From Psychroserpens ponticola (GTDB taxonomy: Bacteria > Bacteroidota > Bacteroidia > Flavobacteriales > Flavobacteriaceae), in contig NZ_CP116221.1 in assembly GCF_023556315.2 (NCBI RefSeq), positions 1,189,001-1,253,000 on the forward strand: a DNA stretch of 64,000 nt, read 5' to 3'. Positions 32,923 to 42,477 of the stretch are shown in pieces. Made by a program: the position numbers and the translations under genes. Numbering within the stretch: position 1 is the stretch's first letter; each line of letters begins with the position of its first letter. Under the pieces are notes generated by a model, which saw only the letters and a program-made list of their open reading frames with translations, was not told where the DNA came from and did not search any database.

Positions 32923-34623
32923 ATGAAAACTAGTAATTTTAAAAAGAGCCTAGGAGTGTTGATATTCTTAATGGGTTTATTGTTTATCGTTAATTGTAGT
33001 AGTGATGATTCATCAAATGATAGTAACCAACAATCTAAAATAATAGTTACAGGAGCGATAAATTCTTTTGGAGAAGTTGATGTTGCGAGTTATTCTGCTT
33101 CTCAAAATGTAATTATTAAAGGAGCGAGTCTTTCTTCGGATGTGTCAGTTACTGTTACTTCAAATTTTGAAATTTCTTTAGATGATGTAAATTTTACTAA
33201 TCAGCTTACAATTAGTAAAAGTGAAGCTAATGGTTTAGAGAATACATTGTACCTAAGGTTTTCTCCAGTAATGAATTCTATTGGCCCTATTGCTGGTACA
33301 GTTAGTATTGAAAGTGATTCTGCGACTACTAGAACATTAAATTTAAACGGAACAGGATTGAGTATTACTCCATTGGTCACTGTGAATACAATGAGTTTTA
33401 TTTTTGATGATACTCAGGTTTTGTCAAACTCAACACCATTAACGCTTTATGTTGATGGTGATAATTTGAATTCTGTAATTGATATAGCTACAACAGAAGG
33501 TTTTGAGGTTTCTTTAGATGGGACGGCTTTTTCTGATGTGTTACAGATTCCTTCAGAATCTGCAAATGGTCAAGCTACTGTTTATGTGAGATTTGCTCCT
33601 TTAGTTCTTGGTAGCGCAACTGGAATTTTAAGTGTTGTGAATTCTGAAACAGATAATATAGAGGTTTCATTAACAGGAGAAGGTGTTCCAATAACTCATA
33701 ATTACACTACTTTTAGTGATGAGCCTTTAGCTTTTGGAACAGGTTTTAGTCAATCAGCTGAACAAGCATTTACGCTTCATCAAGATATGTCTAATATTGA
33801 GCAAATTAAAATGTTTTTACAAATAGACTGTCCAGCAACAGGTTGTGATGATTGGGATAGGTTTGCTAATGTATTGGTTAGAGATTCTAATTCTGGAGAT
33901 TGGTACGAAATAGGACGTTATATTACACCTTATTGGGTTGGAACTGAATTGCTACCTAGAGGTTTAGAGTTTGATGTTACTGATTTTAAATCGTTGTTAA
34001 CTGGTAATGTGGAATTGAGAATTTATATTGAAAATTGGACTTCTAAGGCTGATTTAATTTCAATTGATTTTGATTATATTGAAGGAACGCCAGATTACGA
34101 ATACTATGCAATTGCTGAAGTAATGCAATATAACGAAAATTCATTAGAAGGGGTTCCGTATGGTGTGACTCATGACTTTGATTTAACAAGATCAGTTTCA
34201 GTTCCTTCCAATGCAGAGTCTACACATCTTAGAACTGTGATTTCAGGTTGGGGACATGCAACTCCAAATGATTCTGATGGACGACCTTGTGCGGAATGGT
34301 GTTATAGAAGTCATGATGTTAAAATTAATGGAGCAATCATGTTTCAACATAATATGGAGCCAATTGGTTGTGCTTCAAATCCTATAAATAATCAAAGCCC
34401 AGGAAATTGGTCGCCAGATCGAGCAGGTTGGTGTCCAGGAATGGCTGTTCCTGCACGAATAAATCAATTTGGATTAACTATGGCTGGTAGCTCGTTTTCT
34501 TTTGAATATGATTATGAAGACTGGGTTAGCGATTTAGCTGGTGGAGACGCGTATTATGCAACATCTACTTTTGTGGTTGTAAAAAGCAATACGCCTATTG
34601 CTAAGCCAGTTGTTATGAATTAA
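32923..34623 (+). CDS. Peptide-N-glycosidase-F-like lipoprotein
   Basis: 566 residues. Lipobox LLFIVNC (Cys about 26) with a Ser/Asp tether. Two Ig-like modules follow (about 40-145 and 150-255; each with FEISLD or FEVSLD and a YLRFSP or YVRFAP strand), then a C-terminal part (about 265-560) resembling the two jelly-roll domains of flavobacterial PNGase F: DWDRFANVLVRD, RYITPYWVG, LRTVISGWGHA, EWCYRSHDVKING, NWSPDRAGWCPG. PNGase F releases N-glycans from glycoproteins by amide hydrolysis, which would suit a scavenger of eukaryotic glycoproteins. Active-site acids were not checked one by one. It is surface- or periplasm-anchored and alone on the plus strand. Confidence 0.82.
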   Translation: MKTSNFKKSLGVLIFLMGLLFIVNCSSDDSSNDSNQQSKIIVTGAINSFGEVDVASYSASQNVIIKGASLSSDVSVTVTSNFEISLDDVNFTNQLTISKSEANGLENTLYLRFSPVMNSIGPIAGTVSIESDSATTRTLNLNGTGLSITPLVTVNTMSFIFDDTQVLSNSTPLTLYVDGDNLNSVIDIATTEGFEVSLDGTAFSDVLQIPSESANGQATVYVRFAPLVLGSATGILSVVNSETDNIEVSLTGEGVPITHNYTTFSDEPLAFGTGFSQSAEQAFTLHQDMSNIEQIKMFLQIDCPATGCDDWDRFANVLVRDSNSGDWYEIGRYITPYWVGTELLPRGLEFDVTDFKSLLTGNVELRIYIENWTSKADLISIDFDYIEGTPDYEYYAIAEVMQYNENSLEGVPYGVTHDFDLTRSVSVPSNAESTHLRTVISGWGHATPNDSDGRPCAEWCYRSHDVKINGAIMFQHNMEPIGCASNPINNQSPGNWSPDRAGWCPGMAVPARINQFGLTMAGSSFSFEYDYEDWVSDLAGGDAYYATSTFVVVKSNTPIAKPVVMN

Positions 34624-34645
34624 TAAAGTGTATAAAATACGAAAT

Positions 34646-34670
34646 AAGCACGTTTTTGCGTGCTTTTTTT
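34646..34670 (+). terminator. Terminator of the PNGase-F-like gene
   Basis: AAGCACG and CGTGCTT pair around a T-rich loop, followed by a run of T, about 25 bases after the stop codon. Confidence 0.9.
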
Positions 34671-34761
34671 GTCTGAATTATTTTGTATAAGAATTATTAG
34701 AATTTGTGTTTTGATTTGATTTAATCGTAAGATGAATATTGAAAAATAAATGAAATTATAG

Positions 34762-35655
34762 ATGAAAGCGTTAGTTATATCGGGAGGAGGAAGTAAAGGA
34801 GCTTTTGCAGGAGGTGTTGCTCAATATCTGACTAAAGATTTGGGCCGAGAATATGATATGTTTTTTGGAACGTCTACTGGTAGTTTATTGGTGTCTCATT
34901 TGGCTGCGAATGATATAGGTAAGTTGTATACTATTTTTACAAATGTAAATCAGCGTGATATTTTTAGTGTTAGTCCTTTTGTTCACCGTCAGAAAGGTGA
35001 TCGTGAATACGTGTCTATTGATTTTGTGAATTCATTATGGCAATTTATAAGAATGAAACGAACTTTTGGCGAGAGCAAGTCATTAAAACGATATATTAAG
35101 CGAAACCTTACAAGAGAAGAGTTTGATAGAGTTAGAATGACTAAAGAAGATGTGGTTGTTACTGTTTCTAATTTATCTATGAATCGAGTAGAGTATAAGT
35201 CAATCAAAGAATTTAATTACGAAGAGTTTTGTAATTGGATTTGGATTTCATGCAACTACATTCCATTTATGTCGTTAGCTAAAGTTGATGGTTATGAATA
35301 TGCAGATGGAGGCTTGGGTTGTGTTATTCCAATTCGGGAAGCTATTGAGCGTGGTGCTACTGAAGTAGATGCTATTGTGTTAGAGTCTGAAAACATGAGT
35401 AAACAAAAAGTGTTAGGAAAAAATCCGTTTTCATTAATGCTAAGTTTGTTTGGACATCTTTTAGATCAAGTTGAGAAAAATGATATTGAAATTGGGAAGC
35501 TTGCAGCAAAAAACAAGGGCGTAAAGCTTAATTTGTATTATACACCTACAAGTCTAACAGAAAACTCTTTAATTTTTAGCAAACGTTTAATGGTGAAATG
35601 GTGGGCTCAAGGCTATGAGTATGCTAAAAATAAACATGAAAATTTGTTGCCTTAA
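34762..35655 (+). CDS. Patatin-like phospholipase
   Basis: 297 residues. Oxyanion motif GGGSKGAFAGG at the start, nucleophile elbow GTSTGS (Ser about 41) and the catalytic Asp in YADGGLG (about 189-194), the complete patatin dyad. No signal peptide, so cytoplasmic or membrane-associated. It hydrolyses acyl esters of lipids; substrate unknown. Its stop is ten bases from that of the convergent membrane-protein gene. Confidence 0.93.
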   Translation: MKALVISGGGSKGAFAGGVAQYLTKDLGREYDMFFGTSTGSLLVSHLAANDIGKLYTIFTNVNQRDIFSVSPFVHRQKGDREYVSIDFVNSLWQFIRMKRTFGESKSLKRYIKRNLTREEFDRVRMTKEDVVVTVSNLSMNRVEYKSIKEFNYEEFCNWIWISCNYIPFMSLAKVDGYEYADGGLGCVIPIREAIERGATEVDAIVLESENMSKQKVLGKNPFSLMLSLFGHLLDQVEKNDIEIGKLAAKNKGVKLNLYYTPTSLTENSLIFSKRLMVKWWAQGYEYAKNKHENLLP

Positions 35656-35664
35656 TAGCATTTA

Positions 35665-36183
35665 TTACCAGATGTCTGAAACCTCTTCTTTTATAAATGA
35701 TAAGGCAGCATCGCTAGGAGATCGTTTTTCCATCATCTCACTTAAAATAACTTCTCGGAGTTTGTCAGCGGAATCTACTTTGTCTGATAATGTGGCTTTT
35801 CTTATTATTTGAATAGTGGCATTTTTTGCAGTAGAAGTGATGCTCCAGCATTGGTCTGTTACATAGATTTGTTGTGCTAAATTATGGTTAAATTCTTGTT
35901 CTATGTTAGCTATAAGTAAAGACTCGTAATCTTCTTTTTTTGAAGATGTTGGCTTGGCTCTTAAAAGAAGTTTTGATGGCTTGATTCGTTCTAGGAAAAG
36001 TGATATGCGTTCATATGCTTGAAGTCGCAATGGTAGTGCGTCTTTTTGTAGGTCTTTTTGGATTAGAAAATTTCTGCGATTATTTTCGTTTTCAACATGT
36101 TCTCTAAAAAAGAAAAAAGCAATTGCTCCAGTAATTATTGCAGGTACACAGTATAATAATAAGCCTAAGATATCTAATTCCAT
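35665..36183 (-). CDS. Unrecognised membrane-anchored protein
   Basis: 172 residues. One N-terminal transmembrane helix (about 5-23, ILGLLLYCVPAIITGAIAFF), then a charged, mostly helical cytoplasmic-type body (KDALPLRLQAYERISLFLERI, NIEQEFNHNLAQQIYVTD). Similar small proteins occur in flavobacteria, but I cannot name a family or function. It lies 18 bases downstream of the glutamate-synthase-like gene and may be co-transcribed with it. Confidence 0.7.
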   Translation of the reverse strand: MELDILGLLLYCVPAIITGAIAFFFFREHVENENNRRNFLIQKDLQKDALPLRLQAYERISLFLERIKPSKLLLRAKPTSSKKEDYESLLIANIEQEFNHNLAQQIYVTDQCWSITSTAKNATIQIIRKATLSDKVDSADKLREVILSEMMEKRSPSDAALSFIKEEVSDIW

Positions 36184-36201
36184 AATTGGTTAATCGTATT
36201 T

Positions 36202-37779
36202 TTAATTTGAAGTTTTTGATTGGTTTAAATTACCACCCAAAAATATGCAATCTTTTAAGTCTTGCATAGAATTGAAAGGAACTTTTGTTTTATGGTACAT
36301 ATAAGTGCTGCTCAAATCTTTAGAAAGATTATGGTCATCTACGTTAACTTCAATGTCATCCATAGCAAATTGGCAAGGGTGTTCATGTCCAGCAGCATGT
36401 GTGATTTCTATAAGTTCTTTTTTGAAGGATTTAAAGTATTGAGCTAGACGTTCAGATTTTAAGGGTACATTGATTCCGTTTTGTAACCATTTACTTTGAG
36501 TAGCAATACCTGTTGGACATCTATTGGTATGGCAAATTTGTGCCTGTATGCAACCAAGACTCATCATAGCTTCTCGAGCGACATTAATACAATCTGCTCC
36601 CATTGCAAATGCCATTGCTGCTTTTGCTGGAAATCCAAGTTTTCCGCTACCTATAAATACGATACGTTCTGTAAGTCCTTTGTTTTGAAATACTTTATAT
36701 AAATCACCAAAACCATAAACCCAAGGTAAACTTACATGATCTGCAAAACTAGGAGGAGCTGCTCCAGTGCCACCTTCACCACCATCAACAGTAATGAAAT
36801 CTGGACCTTTTCCTGTTTTTTCCATGATATCTGCAAGCTCCTGCCACTGATCTAATTTTCCTATTGCAGCTTTTATTCCAACAGGTAAACCAGTATGTTC
36901 TGCGATATCTTCAATAAAATCAACAAGTTCAGGAACATTTGAAAACGCTTTGTGATTTGGAGGAGATAAAACATCTTTACCAACTTCAACGCCTCTAATC
37001 TCTGAAATTTCTTGAGTGATTTTTGCACCAGGAAGAACGCCTCCTTTTCCCGGTTTAGCACCTTGTGAAAGTTTGACTTCTATGGCGCGAATAAATGGAT
37101 TGTCTTCAACGAGTTTCACCATTTTTTCCATTGAAAACCCACCATCATCAGCACGAACACCAAAGTAACCTGTTCCGAAGTGAAAAACAACATCACCTCC
37201 ATTTTTATGATATGGCGATAAGCCACCTTCACCAGTATTATGATATGCATGAGCGATTTTAACGCCTTTATTCAATGATTCAATGGCTTTGGCAGATAAT
37301 GATCCAAAACTCATTGCTGAGACATTAATTATAGAAGCTGGACGATATAATTTTCGCCTTTTATTAAATGCTCCCATAACTTTAGCGCATGGAATAAATG
37401 ATTTATCAATACTAGTAGGATGATTTTCATCAACCTTGAATGGCATCATAGCATTGTTTATAAAAATGTGTTGGTGCGCATAAATATCGCGATCAGTACC
37501 AAAACCTTCATAATTATTTTCTTGTTTTGCTGAAGCATAAATCCAACTGCGCTCTATTCTATTAAAAGGTAATTCTTCTCGATTGTTAGCTACAAAATAT
37601 TGACGCATTTCAGGACCTATACTTTCAAGTAAATATCTAATGTGACCAATTATTGGAAAATTATGACTAATAGTATGCTTTCTTTGAACAAAAATATCTC
37701 GCAAAGCGATTACAGCTAATACAATTATAATCCATAGCCACCAGGAAATATTGGATAAAAAATCTAGTATTGATTCCAT
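36202..37779 (-). CDS. FMN-binding glutamate-synthase-family protein
   Basis: 525 residues. N-terminal transmembrane helix (about 10-30), then the FMN barrel of the GltB central domain: SAMSFGSLSAKAIESLN, NTGEGGLSPYH, DGGEGGTGAAPPSF and the Cys cluster CIQAQICHTNRCPTGIAT. It lacks the glutaminase domain, so it is not a complete glutamate synthase; relatives are annotated as membrane-bound oxidoreductases of unclear substrate. It lies two bases downstream of the amidohydrolase gene on the same strand, suggesting joint transcription. Confidence 0.88.
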   Translation of the reverse strand: MESILDFLSNISWWLWIIIVLAVIALRDIFVQRKHTISHNFPIIGHIRYLLESIGPEMRQYFVANNREELPFNRIERSWIYASAKQENNYEGFGTDRDIYAHQHIFINNAMMPFKVDENHPTSIDKSFIPCAKVMGAFNKRRKLYRPASIINVSAMSFGSLSAKAIESLNKGVKIAHAYHNTGEGGLSPYHKNGGDVVFHFGTGYFGVRADDGGFSMEKMVKLVEDNPFIRAIEVKLSQGAKPGKGGVLPGAKITQEISEIRGVEVGKDVLSPPNHKAFSNVPELVDFIEDIAEHTGLPVGIKAAIGKLDQWQELADIMEKTGKGPDFITVDGGEGGTGAAPPSFADHVSLPWVYGFGDLYKVFQNKGLTERIVFIGSGKLGFPAKAAMAFAMGADCINVAREAMMSLGCIQAQICHTNRCPTGIATQSKWLQNGINVPLKSERLAQYFKSFKKELIEITHAAGHEHPCQFAMDDIEVNVDDHNLSKDLSSTYMYHKTKVPFNSMQDLKDCIFLGGNLNQSKTSN

Positions 37780-37780
37780 G

Positions 37781-39052
37781 TTAGTGTTGATTTAAATAAT
37801 CTAATGTCATTTGAGTTAATGCTTTAACGCCAAGTAATAATCCACTTTCATCAACATAGAAACTTGGTGTGTGATGCGGATGTGATTCAGTATTACCCTT
37901 TGTCATGACGCCAAGATAAAAATAAAAACCTGGTATTTCTTCTTGAAAATAGGAAAAATCTTCACCTATAGTTTCTGCTTTAATCTGAATTACTTTATCA
38001 TGACCAGCTGCTTTTTTTAAACTTGGTAACATTCCACTTACTAAGTCGTGATTGTTGTATACAATTGCTGTTTGGTTCCTGAAAGAAATAGTAGCTTCTC
38101 CACCATATGCTTTAGCAATGGTTTCAGTCATTTCAGTCATGCGTTTAATGATTAAAGCTTTCATATCTGGATCTAAAGTTCTTACTGTTCCTACTAATTC
38201 TGCAGTTTCAGGAATGATATTAAAACGAACACCACTTGATATTTTTCCAACAGTAATGACTGCAGCTTCATTTATGAGTTTTGATTCACGACTTATAATG
38301 CTTTGTAAACCATCAATAATTTTTGCCGAAATCAATATAGGATCAACACCTAACCAAGGAGCTGCTCCATGAGCTTGTTTTCCTTTTACATTGATTACAA
38401 AACGTTCTACAGCTGCCATTGCACCTCCAGGTTTGTAATGAATTTGTCCGACTTCAACCATTGACCTTAAATGCAATCCGAAAATGACGTCTACTGCAGG
38501 GTTTTTTAGAACACCTTCTTTAATCATTAATTTTGCACCACCTTCTTCACCAGGAGGAGGACCTTCCTCTGCTGGTTGAAAAATAAATTTTACTGTGCCT
38601 TTAATTTTATCTTTATTCTTTGAAAGAATTTCAGCAACAGACATTAAAATTGCTGTATGACCATCATGACCACATGCATGAGATACACCAGTTTTATTTC
38701 CTAAGAAATCAGTAATTATAGTCGATTTGAAAGGTAAATCATTATCTTCTGTAACAGGTAAAGCATCAATATCTGCTCTTAATGCGACTACTTTTCCAGG
38801 TTGATTGCCTTTTAAAACACCAACAATTCCAGTGACTGCGACACCTGTTTGAACTTCTAATCCTAAAGACCTAAGATGTGTTGCAATCTTTTCAGCTGTT
38901 TTAAACTCTTGATTTGATAACTCTGGGTTTTCATGAAAATCACGTCGCCATTCTATAAGCTTAGGTTCGATTTCTATATATTGAGATTCTAAATCATTTT
39001 GGGCAAATGTGCTCGTAATTCCTAATAAAATAAATAGTAATAGAACTTTCAT
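37781..39052 (-). CDS. M20-family amidohydrolase, exported
   Basis: 423 residues from MKVLLLFILLGITSTFAQ, a clean signal peptide; the ATG two codons earlier is nearly equivalent, while the longer frame to 39142 has no support. Metal-site motifs: RADIDALPV, HACGHDGHTAILM, PAEEGPPPGEEGG, ETIGEDFSYF and HHTPSFYVDE. Typical of N-acyl-amino-acid or hippurate hydrolases with a di-metal centre. It probably cleaves N-acyl amino acids or peptides in the periplasm. Upstream of the FMN protein gene by two bases. Confidence 0.9.
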   Translation of the reverse strand: MKVLLLFILLGITSTFAQNDLESQYIEIEPKLIEWRRDFHENPELSNQEFKTAEKIATHLRSLGLEVQTGVAVTGIVGVLKGNQPGKVVALRADIDALPVTEDNDLPFKSTIITDFLGNKTGVSHACGHDGHTAILMSVAEILSKNKDKIKGTVKFIFQPAEEGPPPGEEGGAKLMIKEGVLKNPAVDVIFGLHLRSMVEVGQIHYKPGGAMAAVERFVINVKGKQAHGAAPWLGVDPILISAKIIDGLQSIISRESKLINEAAVITVGKISSGVRFNIIPETAELVGTVRTLDPDMKALIIKRMTEMTETIAKAYGGEATISFRNQTAIVYNNHDLVSGMLPSLKKAAGHDKVIQIKAETIGEDFSYFQEEIPGFYFYLGVMTKGNTESHPHHTPSFYVDESGLLLGVKALTQMTLDYLNQH

Positions 39053-39189
39053 AGTCATACTTTTTTGTTTAAAACTTAAATATATATTAAAAAATAGCAG
39101 CTGCAATGATTGTTTATAATTATTGATAAAAGCACTACACAAAACCTAAAGCAAATAGTTATTTTTATCATTCTAAAAATGATAATGTA

Positions 39190-41508
39190 TTGGAAAAATA
39201 TTTAAGTCAGCTAAATGAAGCACAATTAGCACCAACTATACAAAAGGATGGTCCTATGATTGTAATCGCTGGAGCTGGTTCTGGAAAAACACGAGTACTG
39301 ACTTATAGGATTGCGTATTTAATGAGTCAAGGAGTAGATTCATTTAATATTCTGGCTTTAACGTTTACCAATAAAGCTGCAAAAGAAATGAAAGGCAGAA
39401 TTGCAGATATCGTTGGTGATGGTGAAGCCAAAAACCTTTGGATGGGAACATTTCACTCAGTATTTGCTAAAATTTTGAGGTTTGAAGGTCATCATCTAGG
39501 ATTTCCAAGTAATTTTACTATTTACGATACACAAGATTCTCAAAAGTTATTAGGCTCAATCATTAAAGAAATGGGCTTAGATAAAGATATTTATAAAACC
39601 AAGCAGGTTTACAATAGGATTTCTTCTTATAAAAACAACCTTGTTACTGTAAAGGCATATTTAAAGAATTCTGAACTCAAGGAAGCAGATATTGCAGCAA
39701 GACGACCTCGAATGGGAGAAATCTATCAAAATTATGTGGATCGCTGTTTTAAAGCAGGAGCTATGGATTTTGATGATTTACTGCTAAGAACAAACGAGTT
39801 ATTAACGCGTTTTCCAAATGTTTTAGCACAATACCAGAATAAGTTTAGATATATTTTAGTAGATGAGTATCAAGATACAAACCATTCGCAATATTTAATT
39901 GTGAGAGCCTTGTCTGATCGTTTTCAAAATATATGTGTAGTAGGTGATGATGCACAAAGTATTTATGCCTTCCGTGGCGCTAACATTAATAATATTTTAA
40001 ATTTTCAAAAGGATTACGATGATGTAAATGTATATAGACTTGAGCAAAACTATCGTTCAACCAAAAATATTGTAGGTGCTGCAAACTCTGTTATAGAACA
40101 CAATAAAACGAAATTAGATAAAATTGTTTGGACAGCTAACACCGAAGGTGAAAAAGTAAAAGTGAATCGTTTAATGACTGATGGAGACGAAGGTCGTTTT
40201 GTAGCGAGTTCTATTTTTGAGAATAAAATGCAACATCAATTGCCTAATAGTGATTTTGCGGTGTTATATAGAACGAATTCGCAATCTCGTGCTATTGAAG
40301 ATGCACTTCGGAAGCGAGATGTTCCTTACCGTATTTATGGTGGACTTTCATTTTATCAAAGAAAAGAGATTAAAGATGTTACAGCTTATCTACGTTTAAT
40401 ATTAAATCCAGCAGATGAAGAAGCTTTAAAGCGTGTGATTAATTATCCTGCTCGTGGTATAGGACAAACCACTGTAGATCGATTAGTAGTTGCTGCTAAT
40501 GGTTTCGGAAGGACTATTTTTGAAGTGCTACAGAATATTGATAAAATAGACATCAATATTAATAATGGTACAAAAAACAAACTCAAAGATTTTGTAACGC
40601 TTATTGATAGTTTTCAGGTTATGAATCAAACAGCAAATGCTTTTGAGTTAACTGAACATGTTACTAAATCTACAGGCTTAATTAGAGAAGTAAATAAAGA
40701 AGGAACACCAGAAGGTCAAGTGCGTTTAGACAATGTTGAAGAATTATTAAATGCGATCAAAGATTTTGTGGAAGGGCAAATTGAACTTGCAGATGCAGGC
40801 GATTCTTTAGCAGAGTTTTTAGAAGATGTTGCTTTGGCTACCGATTTAGATGCGGATAAAGGAAATCCCGATCATGTTGCTTTAATGACCATTCACATGG
40901 CTAAAGGATTGGAGTTTTCGTATGTGTATATTGTTGGTATGGAAGAAGATTTGTTTCCAAGTGCCATGAGTATGAATACTAGAAGTGAGTTAGAGGAGGA
41001 GCGACGTTTGTTCTATGTCGCGTTGACTAGAGCTGAAAAACAGGCTTATTTAACGTATACATTATCTCGTTATCGTTGGGGAAAATTGATTGATGCAGAA
41101 CCTAGTCGATTTATTGAAGAAATAGATGATCAATTTGTAGAAGTATTAACACCTATTAATGAGCCACGACAAAATCCGATGCTATCTGCTGATATTTTTG
41201 GAGATATTGAACCTAGTCAGATTCGGTTTAAAAAACCTATAAAACGAAAAAAAGAAGCTAAACCTGCAAAATTTGTTGCACCAAAAAACCTGAAACCAGT
41301 TTCTAAATCTTCTAATACTAATGATAATACAAATTTATTTGATGATAAATTAGCAGTTGGGAATTTTGTAGAACATGCACGTTTTGGAAAAGGGGAAGTT
41401 TTAAAAATAGAAGGTAAAGGACCAGATGTGAAAGCCGAAATAAATTTTGAAGTTGGAGGTGTGAAGAAGTTATTACTTCGCTTTGCTAAATTAGATGTAT
41501 TAGGTTAA
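39190..41508 (+). CDS. UvrD/PcrA-type DNA helicase
   Basis: 772 residues from a TTG start (TTGGAAAAATATTTAAG); the nearby ATG is out of frame. SF1A motifs: Q-motif LNEAQLAP, Walker A AGAGSGKTRVLTYR, Walker B LVDEYQDTN, GDDAQSIYAFRGA, QNYRSTKNI, MTIHMAKGLEFSYVYI and FYVALTRAEKQ. The C-terminal about 60 residues form a Tudor-like RNA-polymerase-binding domain (VGNFVEHARFGKGEVLKIEG). It works in excision repair and replication-transcription conflicts. It abuts the convergent CBM48-protein gene without a gap. Confidence 0.94.
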   Translation: MEKYLSQLNEAQLAPTIQKDGPMIVIAGAGSGKTRVLTYRIAYLMSQGVDSFNILALTFTNKAAKEMKGRIADIVGDGEAKNLWMGTFHSVFAKILRFEGHHLGFPSNFTIYDTQDSQKLLGSIIKEMGLDKDIYKTKQVYNRISSYKNNLVTVKAYLKNSELKEADIAARRPRMGEIYQNYVDRCFKAGAMDFDDLLLRTNELLTRFPNVLAQYQNKFRYILVDEYQDTNHSQYLIVRALSDRFQNICVVGDDAQSIYAFRGANINNILNFQKDYDDVNVYRLEQNYRSTKNIVGAANSVIEHNKTKLDKIVWTANTEGEKVKVNRLMTDGDEGRFVASSIFENKMQHQLPNSDFAVLYRTNSQSRAIEDALRKRDVPYRIYGGLSFYQRKEIKDVTAYLRLILNPADEEALKRVINYPARGIGQTTVDRLVVAANGFGRTIFEVLQNIDKIDININNGTKNKLKDFVTLIDSFQVMNQTANAFELTEHVTKSTGLIREVNKEGTPEGQVRLDNVEELLNAIKDFVEGQIELADAGDSLAEFLEDVALATDLDADKGNPDHVALMTIHMAKGLEFSYVYIVGMEEDLFPSAMSMNTRSELEEERRLFYVALTRAEKQAYLTYTLSRYRWGKLIDAEPSRFIEEIDDQFVEVLTPINEPRQNPMLSADIFGDIEPSQIRFKKPIKRKKEAKPAKFVAPKNLKPVSKSSNTNDNTNLFDDKLAVGNFVEHARFGKGEVLKIEGKGPDVKAEINFEVGGVKKLLLRFAKLDVLG

Positions 41509-42477
41509 TTACTTAATCATACAAACTGAATTGACATTTCCTTCGCCATCATATTCTTTCACAGAATTGTCTGGATCAAGAATCCAATTTCCATCTATTA
41601 TAAATTTATAATGATGTTTGCCAGCAGCTAAAGGCAATCGGTATTTCCAATATCCATTTTTAGTCTTAGTCATTTCTAGATTGTTTTCATTCCAATCATT
41701 AAATGATCCTGAAAGGATAACGCTTTTAGCATCTTGATAGCCTTTTAGTAGAAATGTTTCGTATTTTCCAACGTTAATTCTAGAGTTGAATTCATAAAAT
41801 TCATTTCTAACCTTATCAGGATTTGAAGGGTCTTCCATCCAAATTCCATCTACAATAAATCGGTATTCATAATTGCCAGGTTTCATCTGAACTTTTAATT
41901 CCCAGCCTTTTTCAATTTTATACATTTTAAATAAATGCTCATCCCATTTATTGAAAGAACCAGCGACAATTACGTGTTCTGCATCTTTATAACCTCTTAA
42001 TCTAAAGCGTACATTTCCATTTTTGCTTGGATAGGCTTTGGCATACATTTTTAGGTTGTAAACATGCAAGTGTGCACCATTTTTATCGATAGCGTCAACT
42101 GTGTTTGGAGCATTTTTATTGGGTTCTGCCCAATACTCATTATTAACTATAAATTTAAATTGCCATGTAAATTCTCCTTCAAACTTGTTAAGCGGTTTTC
42201 TTAATTGATAAGTGTTTTTATCAATTTTGGTCATTTGCCAATCGTACTTTGACCAATTATTGAATTCCCCAGAAACTACGACATTTTCAACAGTTAAGTC
42301 ATCGAAACTAATTCTGTTTCCAGCTTGATCGTGTGATAAGGTTTCATAATCTGATCTAAGAAAAGTAAATACAACTTCATCATCTTCAATAGTGTATCCT
42401 TTTTGGTTTTGAGCAAATACAGAAGACATCGCGATAACGAAGAAGAGAATAAATGTATATAAAGACTTTAATTTCAT
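41509..42477 (-). CDS. Exported protein with three glycogen-binding (CBM48/AMPK-type) domains
   Basis: 322 residues with a signal peptide (about 1-22). Three similar beta-sandwich modules each have the pattern V-hydrophobic-x-G-x-FNxW ... W-x-Y-x-hydrophobic-x-x-G-x-Y-x-Y-x-F-hydrophobic-hydrophobic-D-G: about 45-130 (VVVSGEFNNWSKYDW), 150-215 (VIVAGSFNKWDEHLF) and 235-320 (VILSGSFNDWNENNL). Such domains bind alpha-glucans in AMPK and branching enzymes; here there is no enzyme domain, so binding or scaffolding is inferred. The start codon overlaps the stop of the retropepsin-like gene by four bases, so the two are translationally coupled. Confidence 0.85.
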   Translation of the reverse strand: MKLKSLYTFILFFVIAMSSVFAQNQKGYTIEDDEVVFTFLRSDYETLSHDQAGNRISFDDLTVENVVVSGEFNNWSKYDWQMTKIDKNTYQLRKPLNKFEGEFTWQFKFIVNNEYWAEPNKNAPNTVDAIDKNGAHLHVYNLKMYAKAYPSKNGNVRFRLRGYKDAEHVIVAGSFNKWDEHLFKMYKIEKGWELKVQMKPGNYEYRFIVDGIWMEDPSNPDKVRNEFYEFNSRINVGKYETFLLKGYQDAKSVILSGSFNDWNENNLEMTKTKNGYWKYRLPLAAGKHHYKFIIDGNWILDPDNSVKEYDGEGNVNSVCMIK

